Source: Fredericiella sp963839515
Lineage (GTDB): Bacteria > Chloroflexota > Anaerolineae > Caldilineales > Caldilineaceae
Reading direction: 5' to 3'
Assembly: GCA_963839515.1 (NCBI GenBank)
Contig: CAWIVN010000025.1
Location: 130,207 to 194,206, forward strand
Length of the DNA stretch: 64,000 bases
Part shown: positions 25,413 through 34,781 of the stretch, one piece after another
Position numbering within the stretch: position 1 is the first letter of the stretch
How the letters are laid out: each line of letters starts with the position of its first letter
Notes under the pieces: generated by a model
The model's database searches: none
What the model was told of the DNA's origin: nothing
What the model saw: only the letters and a program-made list of their open reading frames with translations
Translations under genes and position numbers: made by a program

Positions 25413-26549
25413 ATGAACGGCGATCTCTTTTATCGTGTATCGGTCACAGCCGGCGGCGCCCACTACGACCTGTCGCAGGACCTGACCTCGCTGGTACTCG
25501 AGGAGGACACTGCAAAGCCCGACCAACTGACGGTCATGATGAGCGATCCGTTTAAGGTTTTGAGCCATGCACTGCAGGAAGGAATGGAGGTTGAGGTGGA
25601 CCTGGGTTTTGCTGACGATCATTCGGTAATCTTCCGCGGGCGGATCTATCGTGCAGAGGGCGAGTTCCCACCCGACGGCGTACCGACGCACAAGATTACG
25701 GCTTACGACAAGAGCATGCAGATGGGGTTGCGGCGGCGCAATCGGCGCTGGTCGGATCTGAAACTGAGTGACCTTATCGAGGAAATTGCCGGCGAATATT
25801 TTGACAGCGATGTAGAGGTAAATTTACTCGGCGATCCCGAGTTTACCGGTAACGGCATCCGCCAGCAGGATGAAACCGACCTTGCATTTCTTCATCGCCT
25901 GGCTGCCATGTACGGCTTTGAAATGTTCGTGGTAAGCGACGATGACACCGACACGCTTCGCTGCGACGCACAATACCACATCATGTCGAGTGCGCCCGAG
26001 GTCACGGTATACCACGGTCGCTGTGAAGTTCCCAATCACCTGCGTACCTTTCAGGCTTCCAGCAATGTAAGCGATATCCAGCTGCCGCGTACCTTTTCCG
26101 GCATTGAATACGAATCGGGCGAGAGCGCGGAAGTCACGACGGCCGACGTTCTCCCGGTGGGAGACCAGGATGACCGCTTTCTCGACGAGAATCTGACGGA
26201 ATTCCGCCAGCACCATCCCGAGCAGGCAGATCAACTGGAAGCACTACTCGACGCGGCGGTCTCGCTGCAGGAAGGTCTGCGCGAGGAACTAGGCAGCGTT
26301 GAACGGCAGGCGACGCCGGCTTTTACCACCCGCCAGGAGTTGGAAGAACGCGCCCGCAACCAGTTTAGCACCAGCCTGCACGGGATGCGCGGGAGCGGCT
26401 CAATGCCTGGCAACCAGCGCATTCGTGCCCAGGCCAGCATTGGTATTTACGACGTTGGCGGGCGTTTTTCTGGGCTCTGGTACTTGTCGCAAGTGCGTCA
26501 CACGCTAAACAGCGAGGGTTACCAGACTGATATCACCTGCCAGCGCTGA
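25413..26549 (+). CDS. Phage late control gene D-like baseplate hub protein
   Basis: 378 residues of gpD/gp27-type hub. LFYRVSVTAGGAHYDLSQDL, LTVMMSDPFKVL, GMEVEVDLGF, FRGRIYRAEGEFP and HKITAYDKSMQMGLRRR, then QQDETDLAFLHRLAAMYGFE, the classic hub sequence, and the C-terminal GRFSGLWYLSQVRHTLNSEG. It forms the trimeric hub carrying the spike encoded next. In VgrG and Pvc8 the hub and spike are fused; here they are separate genes. Confidence 0.92.
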   Translation: MNGDLFYRVSVTAGGAHYDLSQDLTSLVLEEDTAKPDQLTVMMSDPFKVLSHALQEGMEVEVDLGFADDHSVIFRGRIYRAEGEFPPDGVPTHKITAYDKSMQMGLRRRNRRWSDLKLSDLIEEIAGEYFDSDVEVNLLGDPEFTGNGIRQQDETDLAFLHRLAAMYGFEMFVVSDDDTDTLRCDAQYHIMSSAPEVTVYHGRCEVPNHLRTFQASSNVSDIQLPRTFSGIEYESGESAEVTTADVLPVGDQDDRFLDENLTEFRQHHPEQADQLEALLDAAVSLQEGLREELGSVERQATPAFTTRQELEERARNQFSTSLHGMRGSGSMPGNQRIRAQASIGIYDVGGRFSGLWYLSQVRHTLNSEGYQTDITCQR

Positions 26550-26577
26550 GTCTCGCGGAAATTAGAACGGAGTAGCA

Positions 26578-27234
26578 ATGGATGGAGTAAACGAACAGCT
26601 CCGTGGCGCACAGTCTGCCGTGGCCACGTACTACGGGAAATATCCCGCCATTGTGTTGGAGGAAGAACCGGAAGATGCCGCCCTGGCGCGCGGAGAACTG
26701 CTGGTGCAGGTGCCCGGCATTCTGGAGGAAACGGAAGATGGCAGCGGCCAGCAACCCATCGAAGTGCTGGCGCGCCCCTGCTTTCCACCTGGGGTTTTCT
26801 TTCTGCCCGAGGCCGGTGATCGGATTTGGGTTGAGTTCGCCGCCGGCGATGTCAATACACCGCTGTGGACGGGCGTCTGGTATCCCGACGAAATGGCGCC
26901 AGAGACGGCAGACGCAGAGGCGCCTGCCCGTGCCCAAAAAATAATCCGTACGCAACGCGGGCATGTTGTGCAATTGGACGACACCGAAGATGACGAAAAG
27001 ATCATCGTCCGCCATAGGACCGACTCGCGGCTCACCATTGATAAGGATGGCCATATCCTTATCGAGCATAAAGACAATATCAAGATCGAGATTGCGGCGG
27101 ACCACACCATCACCATAACGGCCGACAACATCAAGCTGGATGGCGACGTCCAGATTACCGGTGTGCTGACCGTAGGTACAGGTCCATCGACCAAGATTGA
27201 CAAGAACGAGATCACAGGAAGCGCAGGGGCGTAA
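26578..27234 (+). CDS. Baseplate spike protein, gpV/gp5 OB-fold with beta-helix
   Basis: 218 residues. The N-terminal OB-fold (YYGKYPAIVLEEEPEDA, GELLVQVPGI, RPCFPPGVFFLPEAGDRIWV, TPLWTGVWYPDEM) is followed by a repetitive beta-helix (GHVVQLDDTEDDEKIIVRHR, SRLTIDKDGHILIEHK, DHTITITADNIKLDGDV). Its stop overlaps the next start in TAATG, coupling spike and tip. It is the puncturing device of the injection system. Confidence 0.92.
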   Translation: MDGVNEQLRGAQSAVATYYGKYPAIVLEEEPEDAALARGELLVQVPGILEETEDGSGQQPIEVLARPCFPPGVFFLPEAGDRIWVEFAAGDVNTPLWTGVWYPDEMAPETADAEAPARAQKIIRTQRGHVVQLDDTEDDEKIIVRHRTDSRLTIDKDGHILIEHKDNIKIEIAADHTITITADNIKLDGDVQITGVLTVGTGPSTKIDKNEITGSAGA

Positions 27235-27674
27235 TGATGGCCGATCTAAAGCTTGGTGGCTTGCTCAACTTAAAGGGCAATCTCAATCTAAAGGGGAGCG
27301 ATGGCGGCAAGGTAAAAGTTGGCGAAGCCGAAGTGCTGGTCGAGGTGCAGAAAGGCGCGGCCACTGCCAGCCAGGGCCAGGGGGCGCCAGTTATCTTGCC
27401 GCCGCCGCCGGCCAGCCCGGCAGACCCCGGCGTCGACGCTTGGATCTTCAAGTCGTTTAATGCCACCGTCACCGCCAACGGTGTGCCGATCGTGACACAG
27501 GGCATGTGCGCCCAGGGCAATCCCGGCACGGCCACCTGGCCCGGCATGGTGCAGCCCAGCATGGCAAATACCACGGTAACGATCAATTTTATCCCGATCA
27601 ATGTGCAAGGCGACATGGCTACTACTTTGCCCAACGGCGGTCCGGTTGCGTTTGCTCAAAGCGGCCAGGCCTAG
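27234..27674 (+). CDS. PAAR-like spike tip candidate
   Basis: 146 residues. Basic, strand-rich N-terminus (LGGLLNLKGNLNLKG), a Pro linker, then FNATVTANGVPIVTQGMCAQG, MVQPSMANTTVTINFIPIN and QGDMATTLPNGGPV. This resembles the DUF4150/PAAR-like cone proteins (Pvc10 role), but the usual metal-binding His residues are not evident. The assignment rests mainly on its coupling to the spike gene and on family resemblance. A second ATG lies at 27237. Confidence 0.65.
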   Translation: MMADLKLGGLLNLKGNLNLKGSDGGKVKVGEAEVLVEVQKGAATASQGQGAPVILPPPPASPADPGVDAWIFKSFNATVTANGVPIVTQGMCAQGNPGTATWPGMVQPSMANTTVTINFIPINVQGDMATTLPNGGPVAFAQSGQA

Positions 27675-27699
27675 CCGGCACGATTGTTTTGAGGACTAT

Positions 27700-28488
27700 A
27701 TGGCAGCGATTGGCCTAAGGATTGAAGAACCTGTTCATAACACCGCCTTCACTGGTAACCAGGCAGTGACCCTGCGCGGCGCGATCACACAACAGCCACC
27801 GGAGGCAGCCCAGGTAAGCTTCCATTTCCGCTGGTATTCCAGCGTGTTTTCCGGTGATCAAGACGATATTACGCAGGAGAAGTTTGCGATCAACAACGTG
27901 GAAGGCGTGGCAATCACCGACCCTGGATTCTCCTATTCGCCAAACCCGCCGCTTGGCATGGGCACGCACGTGATCTCGTTCGCTGCCACCGACCAGCCAG
28001 GCGAGACAAGTGCCGAGCAGGCGGCAGTGCAGCACGGCGGCGTGACCGGTGGCTCTGAAGGTGCTGGGCAGTGCATCATTCACATATTTCGCGCCAATCT
28101 CGTCAAACCGACGAACAATGAGCTGCTCAGCCGTGCAACCTCCACGCTCGACGCTGAGGCGCCGGCGACGTGGGGCATGGGAACGGGTACGCCTCATGTT
28201 TATGCACCAAATGCCGAGTATCACAAGCACAACCGTTTGCGTTACCGCTGGCAGTTCACACCGGTCGGCGCACCATTTAATCGTCCGCCGATTGTGCTCA
28301 CACCCGCAGTCGACGAGTTGATCTTTCTTCCCCCGCCCGAGGCTGGTCCGCTGCCCCTCGTGCGTTATGGAGCCCCTCTGCCCGCTGACTTGACCGCCGG
28401 CTACAATCTCACGCTGCATGTCGACGACATCCAGGGGGTACTCGGCGGCGACAGTATGACCGTTACCAATATACAGGTAGGACCATAA
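27700..28488 (+). CDS. eCIS baseplate-region hypothetical protein, beta-rich
   Basis: 262 residues, unrecognised. Alternating strands suggest one or two Ig-like domains: NQAVTLRGAI, AQVSFHFRWYSSVFSGDQDD, MGTHVISFAATD, RLRYRWQFTPVGAPF and YNLTLHVDDIQGVLGGDSMT. It sits between the tip and gp25 genes with a GAGG ribosome site, and starts 25 bases after the previous stop. A baseplate decoration or tip-guarding role is only inferred from position. Confidence 0.65.
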   Translation: MAAIGLRIEEPVHNTAFTGNQAVTLRGAITQQPPEAAQVSFHFRWYSSVFSGDQDDITQEKFAINNVEGVAITDPGFSYSPNPPLGMGTHVISFAATDQPGETSAEQAAVQHGGVTGGSEGAGQCIIHIFRANLVKPTNNELLSRATSTLDAEAPATWGMGTGTPHVYAPNAEYHKHNRLRYRWQFTPVGAPFNRPPIVLTPAVDELIFLPPPEAGPLPLVRYGAPLPADLTAGYNLTLHVDDIQGVLGGDSMTVTNIQVGP

Positions 28489-28490
28489 TC

Positions 28491-28871
28491 ATGCCTGAGG
28501 AAATTGTGGGGTTCTCCATCCCGTTTCGTATCGACCCTGCCACCGGTGGCGTGGCGCAGGAAGCGGGGCCGGAGAAGCTAAAAGAAAACATCATTCACGT
28601 CTTGCTGACCGAAATCGGCGAACGCGTAATGCGGCGCGATTATGGCGGAGGACTGCGCCAGCTTGTCCACGACCCCAACAACGATGCCCTACGCGCCATT
28701 GTCCAGCATCAGATCGGCAAATCACTTGCTCAATTTGAGCCGCGCATCCAGCTACAAGAAGTCATCGTCACCCAGCAGAACGGGATGCTTACCACCCATC
28801 TGCGCTACGTGATCCGGCGCAACCAGCAGCTGCAAAGTGTATCGGTGCCGATCGGCTTGGGAGGGATATAA
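28491..28871 (+). CDS. gp25-like baseplate wedge protein (GPW/gp25)
   Basis: 126 residues. GFSIPFRIDPATGGVAQEAG, LKENIIHVLLTEIGERVMRR, DYGGGLRQLVHDPNND and the C-terminal strand region are standard for the gp25/Pvc9 family. It links baseplate to the first sheath ring. It starts 2 bases after the preceding stop and ends 4 bases before the next start. Confidence 0.93.
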   Translation: MPEEIVGFSIPFRIDPATGGVAQEAGPEKLKENIIHVLLTEIGERVMRRDYGGGLRQLVHDPNNDALRAIVQHQIGKSLAQFEPRIQLQEVIVTQQNGMLTTHLRYVIRRNQQLQSVSVPIGLGGI

Positions 28872-28875
28872 AGAC

Positions 28876-30399
28876 GTGGACAACAACGGACGGCCGCAAG
28901 TTGATTATACCCATAAGGACTATGCCTCGCTGCGCGACGCCATGTTGGCCTTGGCAAGCGAAAAGCTGCCGGCATGGACCGACCACTCGCCCAACGATCT
29001 GGGGGTTGTGCTGCTGGAACTGTTCGCCTTCATGGGCGATCAACTTTTCTACTACCAGGACCGCATTGCCAACGAGAGCTACCTGGACACAGCCGTCGAG
29101 CGACGCAGCGTACTCAACCTGCTGCGCCTGATCGGCTATGAGCTGCGCCCGCCGCAGCCGGCTTCGGTCGATCTCACGCTCTTGTTTGCGCTGGATGCGC
29201 CAACTCCGCTGCAGATCGACAGCGGCGCGCAGTTTCAGACTACGGCGGCAGGTACCGGAACGCCGATCAACTTCCAATACCTGCGTGAGCCGCTCACCTT
29301 GAACCTCTCCATGCTGCCAGCGGTCACCCACACCGATGGCAAAGTCTACCGCCAGCTCACTAAGCTGCCGACGGTCCAGGTGGACGCCGCGATCAAGGGA
29401 GAGACGATCGGTTCCTCTGACGGCAGCGGCGGCCAGCGCTTTGCACTGGCGCGTACGCCGTTGCTTGAGGAGACGCTGATGGTGGCCGTCGACGAAGGCG
29501 TGGGACCACAGGTCTGGGAACGCAAGCCAACATTGCTTAACAGCGGACCGGCGGACGCCCACTACACCGTCCGCCGTGACGAAAACGACGTCACGTACGT
29601 CGAATTCGGCGACAACCAATACGGCAAGATCCCTCGGCGCGGGCGCAACAACGTCACCGCCGACTATCGGATTGGCGGCGGCAGCAAGGGCAACGTGCCG
29701 CCAAACACCATTACCAAGGCCGTCACTGCCATCCAGGGATTGGCCTTTGTCTTCAACGCCCAGGCAGCCAGTGGCGGCGCCGAAGCCGAATCGTCTGCCG
29801 CGGCAGCCATACGCGGTCCCCAACTCTTTCGCACGATGGGCCGCGCAGTGACGGCCAGAGACTACGAGGTGCAGGCAATGGAATTCGGGGTAGGCAAGGC
29901 GCGGGCCCGCGCCGGTGCGTGGAACCGGATAGACCTCTTCGTAGCCCCAGCAGGTGGCGGCATGCCCAGCGACACGCTCAAAGACGATCTGCGCGCCTAT
30001 TTTGAAGACAGGCGCATCTTGACCTCGCTCGTCGAAATTCACGACCCGGTGCCGGTCAGCGTCTACATCGTGGGCCAGCTCGAAGTTGAAGCCTACTTCT
30101 TTACCGAACAGATTCAACAGCGCGTCGAAGCAGCCGTCAGTGGACTCCTGGCCTTCGATCAGGTTGACTTTGAGGATCGGCTCTTTCTCAGCAAGGTCTA
30201 CGAGGCTGTCGAGCAGATCGAGGGTGTCCAGTCCGTCAATATCACCCATTTCACCAAGACAGACCCGGCCAGCACAACGCTTGCTCTCGACCTGCCCACG
30301 GATGGTGCACTCCGCTTTGGGTGGAATGAGATCCCTGTGGCAGGTTTTGCCCAGGGCATCAAGCTGGATCGTGTCACAGGAGGGCGCCGTGCTAACTGA
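28876..30399 (+). CDS. Baseplate J/gp6-like protein (Pvc11)
   Basis: 507 residues. YTHKDYASLRDAMLALASEKL, the signature HSPNDLGVVLLELFAFMGDQLFYYQDRIANE (split by eye at NDLG-ELFA-DQLFYY), DTAVERRSVLNLLRLIGYEL, FGDNQYGKIPRRG and RAVTARDYEVQAMEFGVGKAR. Wedge protein that ties the baseplate together and triggers contraction. GTG 28876 is used; a longer frame from 28837 overlaps the gp25 gene and adds non-family residues. Confidence 0.93.
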   Translation: MDNNGRPQVDYTHKDYASLRDAMLALASEKLPAWTDHSPNDLGVVLLELFAFMGDQLFYYQDRIANESYLDTAVERRSVLNLLRLIGYELRPPQPASVDLTLLFALDAPTPLQIDSGAQFQTTAAGTGTPINFQYLREPLTLNLSMLPAVTHTDGKVYRQLTKLPTVQVDAAIKGETIGSSDGSGGQRFALARTPLLEETLMVAVDEGVGPQVWERKPTLLNSGPADAHYTVRRDENDVTYVEFGDNQYGKIPRRGRNNVTADYRIGGGSKGNVPPNTITKAVTAIQGLAFVFNAQAASGGAEAESSAAAAIRGPQLFRTMGRAVTARDYEVQAMEFGVGKARARAGAWNRIDLFVAPAGGGMPSDTLKDDLRAYFEDRRILTSLVEIHDPVPVSVYIVGQLEVEAYFFTEQIQQRVEAAVSGLLAFDQVDFEDRLFLSKVYEAVEQIEGVQSVNITHFTKTDPASTTLALDLPTDGALRFGWNEIPVAGFAQGIKLDRVTGGRRAN

Positions 30400-32941
30400 G
30401 TTCCGCCCGCTGACCGATCTTCATGCAGATGCCACTCGCCTGGCTTGGACCTGGACAGGTCCTGAGGATCGGCCACTCTTTCGCCTGGTGCGCCGACCAT
30501 TGACCTATCCGGATAAGGTGGCGGACGGCGTCACCGTACTGGACTTAGGCGAACTCTTGCAGACACCAGCGCTCCCTTGGGCAGCGGTCGAGCGTACCCT
30601 TTTCCTCGTGCCGAGTTCGCACGTCGCCAGCCCGCTGCAGCAGGCCGAAACCCTGTTTTTCTTTGCCGGCGCCGGCGATCTGCAGCCGGCGGGTGTGGTT
30701 ATACGCATCTACGACACGACCAACGATAGCGATCAGATAATCCGGATCGAAAACGTGACGCGTGTTACCCGCACCGAACAGGCTTCGCCGCCTTGGGCGG
30801 CAGTCACCACGTTGACAATCTTTGCGGCGCAAGCTGGTGGACCAGAGATGGCGATCGGCGAAGTGGCCGTTGCTACGCGCCACGTCGATGGGCTGACAGC
30901 AGATCGCTTTACCTGGACGCCCGCCGCCCAACCTCCACTCCGCATCGATTTCGATCAATTCGACGCGCACATGACCGTTGTGGGCACCGTGACGGTGACA
31001 GATGACATCTTTCGGGCGGGCTTTCAGACCTGGCGTGGCGGCACAGGCTTGCGCGTTGGCACTCTTCCTGCCGACTACCTGGCTGCGCTCGCAGCGCAAG
31101 CGTCGACCAGTGCGGGCGGCGGTCTGCTGGCGCAGATTAGCATCGACGATCACTTTGACCAGGATACCGGCGATTGGCAGCGGCGCACGACGGTCGCCGA
31201 GCTAGGATTGATGCCTGGTACCACCTACTACTATCGCCTCTTCCTGCCCGATGCGGACGCTCCCGAAAGCTATCACACGGACAATACACTCCGTGCCGTT
31301 GCCGTGTCTACCGGCATCTATGGCCTCAGCCACCGGCTCTATCAACTGCTGCCGGCCGTCCATCAACAATACGATGAACCTGCGCCAGGCGAGCATGGAG
31401 ATGGCCAACTCCGGCGTTTTCTCCAGATCTTTGGCAGCGCACTGGACCATGCGCGCGGGCTGGCCGAAAACCTGGACATGCGCCACGATGTCCACACCGT
31501 GCGCGCCGATCTTGTGCCTCATCTCTCACGCTGGCTCGGTTGGGAGCCGGATCAGACGTTGGATGTTCTGGCACAGCGCCGTGATATCCGATTTGCGCCC
31601 GAGATCTACGGCACGACAGGCACCGGGCCAAACCTCTGCGCCTTGGTCAACCGCATGACCGGTTGGGACTGCCGCATCAAGGAATTTGTCAATAATGTCT
31701 TTCAGACTAACGCGCCTGAAAGCATTCTGCTGTGGGAGATCTGGGAGCAGCGCCACGACGGGTTGACCTGGAGCACGCCGGTACCCAACACACGCAACGA
31801 TAATCTTGATGGCCGCCCGGCAGCTGTCCTCGCCGCCGACAATACCCCTTGGCTCTTTTGGCACGCCAAGCGCACCGATCGCCGCGAAATATGGCTGCAG
31901 CGTCAGGATGGCATCGATGCCGCGCCACAGCGCGCTGCCGCCGGCGCGCCGGACGACGCACCAGCGGCTCATTTTATCGACGAGAGCCCGGCTGCGGCCC
32001 TGGTGGCAGGCCGCATTTGGCTCTTCTGGAGTTCCAACCGCGACGGCAACTGGGAGATCTACACGCGCCCCTACACCACTTTGCCCGGAGACCCTGCAGT
32101 TCGCCTGACCGATCACCCGGCGGAAGACCGTGCACCAGCCGCTGTGGGCGGTGTGAATGATACGCTCTGGCTCTTTTGGCAATCAAATCGGCGTGGCCCG
32201 ACCGATCTCTGGGGACGTGCCAACAACGGGGACACATGGAGTCCGCCTGCCCGCCTTACGTCCGCCGAGTTTCGGCACGAAACCCCTGCAGCAGCTGTGG
32301 ACGCGTCCGGCCGGCTTTGGCTTTTCTGGAGTGCAGATTTGGGAGACCGCCGCAATCTGTTTGTACGCGTTCGTGGCCAGAGCTCTTGGCTGCCAGGGGA
32401 AAGCCTGACGGCCGGTTGGGATGCACCACAGCAAATTACAGAGGGGCGCCAGCGCGATGAAGCCCCTACTGCCGTCCTTTTTAATGGTGGTGTCTGGCTC
32501 TTCTGGCATTCCGATCGCGGGGGACAATGGCAGATCTGGAACATGATTCACGACGGGGCAGGCTGGAGTGAGCCTTCGCCCACCGTCGCCGAAGTGACGG
32601 CGGATAAGGAGCCCACCGCGATAGTGGATGCCGCCGGCACTTTGCGCCTGCTTTGGCGTTCACAGCGGCGGGGACGCCATTTCCAGTCCCGCACCGTGGA
32701 TACCGGTGATCCCGAGATGCTGGCGCAGCTCCACACGTTTGATGACCGGGCGCACTATACCTATCACACCGGTGCCGGCAACGAGGATTGGTATGCACGC
32801 GGCGTCGCCGGCATCTATCTGGCACCCGATACAAACGACACCACGGTAGTTGCAGATCGGATCAGTCGTGCCGCCAACTTTGTCGAATCATTCCGGCCGG
32901 CACCCGTGCGCCTGGTCTGGATTCCGGAGAGTGTCGAATGA
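30389..32941 (+). CDS. gpI-like tail protein fused to C-terminal beta-propeller
   Basis: 850 residues. The middle (about 310-450) carries the phage tail protein I pattern: LSHRLYQLLPAVHQQYDE, QLRRFLQIFGSALDHARGLAE, LVPHLSRWLGWEPD and FAPEIYGTTGTGPNL. From about residue 450 come six related blades with a 'LWLFW-S-R-G-WEIY' pattern (TPWLFWHAKR, RIWLFWSSNRDGNWEIYTR, TLWLFWQSNRRG, RLWLFWSADLG, GVWLFWHSDRGGQWQIW, TLRLLWRSQRRG). A propeller on a baseplate protein could bind a target or the secreting cell. GTG 30389 overlaps the preceding stop. Confidence 0.85.
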   Translation: MLTEFRPLTDLHADATRLAWTWTGPEDRPLFRLVRRPLTYPDKVADGVTVLDLGELLQTPALPWAAVERTLFLVPSSHVASPLQQAETLFFFAGAGDLQPAGVVIRIYDTTNDSDQIIRIENVTRVTRTEQASPPWAAVTTLTIFAAQAGGPEMAIGEVAVATRHVDGLTADRFTWTPAAQPPLRIDFDQFDAHMTVVGTVTVTDDIFRAGFQTWRGGTGLRVGTLPADYLAALAAQASTSAGGGLLAQISIDDHFDQDTGDWQRRTTVAELGLMPGTTYYYRLFLPDADAPESYHTDNTLRAVAVSTGIYGLSHRLYQLLPAVHQQYDEPAPGEHGDGQLRRFLQIFGSALDHARGLAENLDMRHDVHTVRADLVPHLSRWLGWEPDQTLDVLAQRRDIRFAPEIYGTTGTGPNLCALVNRMTGWDCRIKEFVNNVFQTNAPESILLWEIWEQRHDGLTWSTPVPNTRNDNLDGRPAAVLAADNTPWLFWHAKRTDRREIWLQRQDGIDAAPQRAAAGAPDDAPAAHFIDESPAAALVAGRIWLFWSSNRDGNWEIYTRPYTTLPGDPAVRLTDHPAEDRAPAAVGGVNDTLWLFWQSNRRGPTDLWGRANNGDTWSPPARLTSAEFRHETPAAAVDASGRLWLFWSADLGDRRNLFVRVRGQSSWLPGESLTAGWDAPQQITEGRQRDEAPTAVLFNGGVWLFWHSDRGGQWQIWNMIHDGAGWSEPSPTVAEVTADKEPTAIVDAAGTLRLLWRSQRRGRHFQSRTVDTGDPEMLAQLHTFDDRAHYTYHTGAGNEDWYARGVAGIYLAPDTNDTTVVADRISRAANFVESFRPAPVRLVWIPESVE

Positions 32942-32993
32942 CAGGCGCTCGCCAGTATCTGAAATCAGACTGTTGTAAGTTGGGAGGTTCTGC

Positions 32994-34742
32994 GTGAACG
33001 GCCAACCATATTCACGAAATACGTTTGAAGCATTTGCCAAGGAGCGCCACTATGTCAGCGTGCGCCTTAAACAAGGTGTGCCCTTGGTGGATGCAGATAT
33101 CAACGAGCTGGAAGACCTGCGGCGCTATGAGTTGCGCAATTTCCTGCGTTGGTTTGTCGGCGATGGCACACCCAATGCCAATACTGGCTTTCGCATCATG
33201 CCTTCGGGCGCCCCCAACGATGTGCTGATTATGGGTGGCGACGGCACGCCCGAAGGTGGTGGGCGCTGTCTGGTGGATGGCATGGAAGTGTTGAACCACG
33301 CCGACATCCGCTTCTCGGCGCAGGAGTTTAGCGACGCGGCGGCGGCAGGCCGGGCGGGCGTACCACAGGTGACAATGCCTGCCACGCCGGCGCTGGGCGA
33401 GCGCACCGATCTCTATTATCTTGATGTCTGGGAAAGAGAGGTCTCCAGCGCTGAGGACGGCCATCAGGACATTGTGGACGGCCGCATCGGCATCGAGTCC
33501 GCCCGGCGTATCCGCCGCGAGTGGGCGGTACGTGTTGTCGACGCAGGCGCGGGCCTGCCGGCCAACGATACGCCGCCAGGCCATCGCTATCTGGCACTGG
33601 CCCGCGTGTTGCGCACCGCCGGGCAAGACGTAATTACAGACGGCAGCATCGTCGATCTGCGCCGTCGCGGGGTCCTTATGCCCGCGCGCACAACCTTTGA
33701 CCAGATCACGACCGATGCCTTTGGCAGCAGCTACGCACTTGGCGATGACGGCCTGCCCAAGCTGGCGTTACCCTTGCGTGAAGTAATCAATGCGATGCTA
33801 CGCGATGGAGGACGCCCAGCCATTGTCGAGCCGCCACCTGAACCAATACCAAACGGGCCGCCCGACTATCCATCCGGCGCTATTGAAGCCAACGGCGACC
33901 AGTGGTTGTTCTGGGTTCGTCCACCAGCCACAGGCGAAACGGATGGCGAGATCCGCTACCGTCGCCAGATCGGTGGGCAGTGGCAGCCCAATTCCGAACT
34001 GTTCCGAACTGCTGCAGGCAGTTCACTCGGCGTCAAAGTTCTTAGTGACACCGCCGGTCGTATTTGGGTTTTCTGGCAGGAGATGCGTGGCGCGGCTTTT
34101 CTCTCGAATATCTTCGGGCGCCGTTTTCAAAACAACAGTTGGGGGGATGAGTTTAACGTCACTCAAAATGCCTCAAGCGCTGTATTTATCGATGAGCTGT
34201 CAGTTGCTATCAACGATGCAGATCAAGTCATGGTAGTGTGGCGGCAAGACGCGACCCAGTTCAGATCACGCACGGTGTCTGCCAACCTGTCACTCTCGTC
34301 GATTCGTAACGTGCCGGCGCAGCTGCGCGCCGGCCTTGCCGCCGTCAACGTGGACAACCGTTTTACGCTATTTGGCCTCGACGTCGATGTATCCAGTCCA
34401 CCGGCAACGCCGGTGGCTATACACCGCACTCAGTGGAATGGCAGCGCATGGTCTGCGCCTGTACAGGTTGGCACCGTAAGCAACTCCGGGCCCTTTGAGC
34501 TAGCTGCTGCGCCCGATCGTTTTGGTGGCGTGTGGCTCTTCTATTCCAATGGCCAGCTATCCTTAACGGGGCGCTATCTGGCGGCAGGTGCATCGGCGGG
34601 TGACGAGCGGGTGCTTGCCCAGACAACCGGCTTGCCTAACCGACCCGGAACGGTGGTGGACCCGCAAAGCAATATTCAGGTACTCTTCCACCTTGGCGAT
34701 ACGGATTTTCTACAACGACTCATGCTGGTCACGCGTGTCTAG
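32994..34742 (+). CDS. DUF6519-like eCIS baseplate/fibre protein with propeller-like C-terminus
   Basis: 582 residues. The N-terminus (YSRNTFEAFAKERHYVSVRL, KQGVPLVDADINELEDL) follows the 'ordered after SR-F, V-LQ-G-V-LDAD-NE' style of DUF6519 tail proteins. The middle contains TDLYYLDVWEREV and an Arg-rich segment. The last 300 residues repeat the WLFW-type blades (DQWLFWVRPP, RIWVFWQEMRG, GVWLFYSNG), as in the preceding protein. Probably an outer baseplate or fibre protein. GTG/ATG context: GAGGTTCTGC precedes the start. Confidence 0.75.
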   Translation: MNGQPYSRNTFEAFAKERHYVSVRLKQGVPLVDADINELEDLRRYELRNFLRWFVGDGTPNANTGFRIMPSGAPNDVLIMGGDGTPEGGGRCLVDGMEVLNHADIRFSAQEFSDAAAAGRAGVPQVTMPATPALGERTDLYYLDVWEREVSSAEDGHQDIVDGRIGIESARRIRREWAVRVVDAGAGLPANDTPPGHRYLALARVLRTAGQDVITDGSIVDLRRRGVLMPARTTFDQITTDAFGSSYALGDDGLPKLALPLREVINAMLRDGGRPAIVEPPPEPIPNGPPDYPSGAIEANGDQWLFWVRPPATGETDGEIRYRRQIGGQWQPNSELFRTAAGSSLGVKVLSDTAGRIWVFWQEMRGAAFLSNIFGRRFQNNSWGDEFNVTQNASSAVFIDELSVAINDADQVMVVWRQDATQFRSRTVSANLSLSSIRNVPAQLRAGLAAVNVDNRFTLFGLDVDVSSPPATPVAIHRTQWNGSAWSAPVQVGTVSNSGPFELAAAPDRFGGVWLFYSNGQLSLTGRYLAAGASAGDERVLAQTTGLPNRPGTVVDPQSNIQVLFHLGDTDFLQRLMLVTRV

Positions 34743-34781
34743 GTTCGCAGACTATTTTCAAGCAAGGGAGAAACCCCTCAG

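Noticed and set aside
28789..30249. 486-codon open frame on the minus strand
   Set aside because: Lies entirely opposite the well-supported baseplate J gene and has no recognisable domain; a shadow frame of GC-rich coding DNA.
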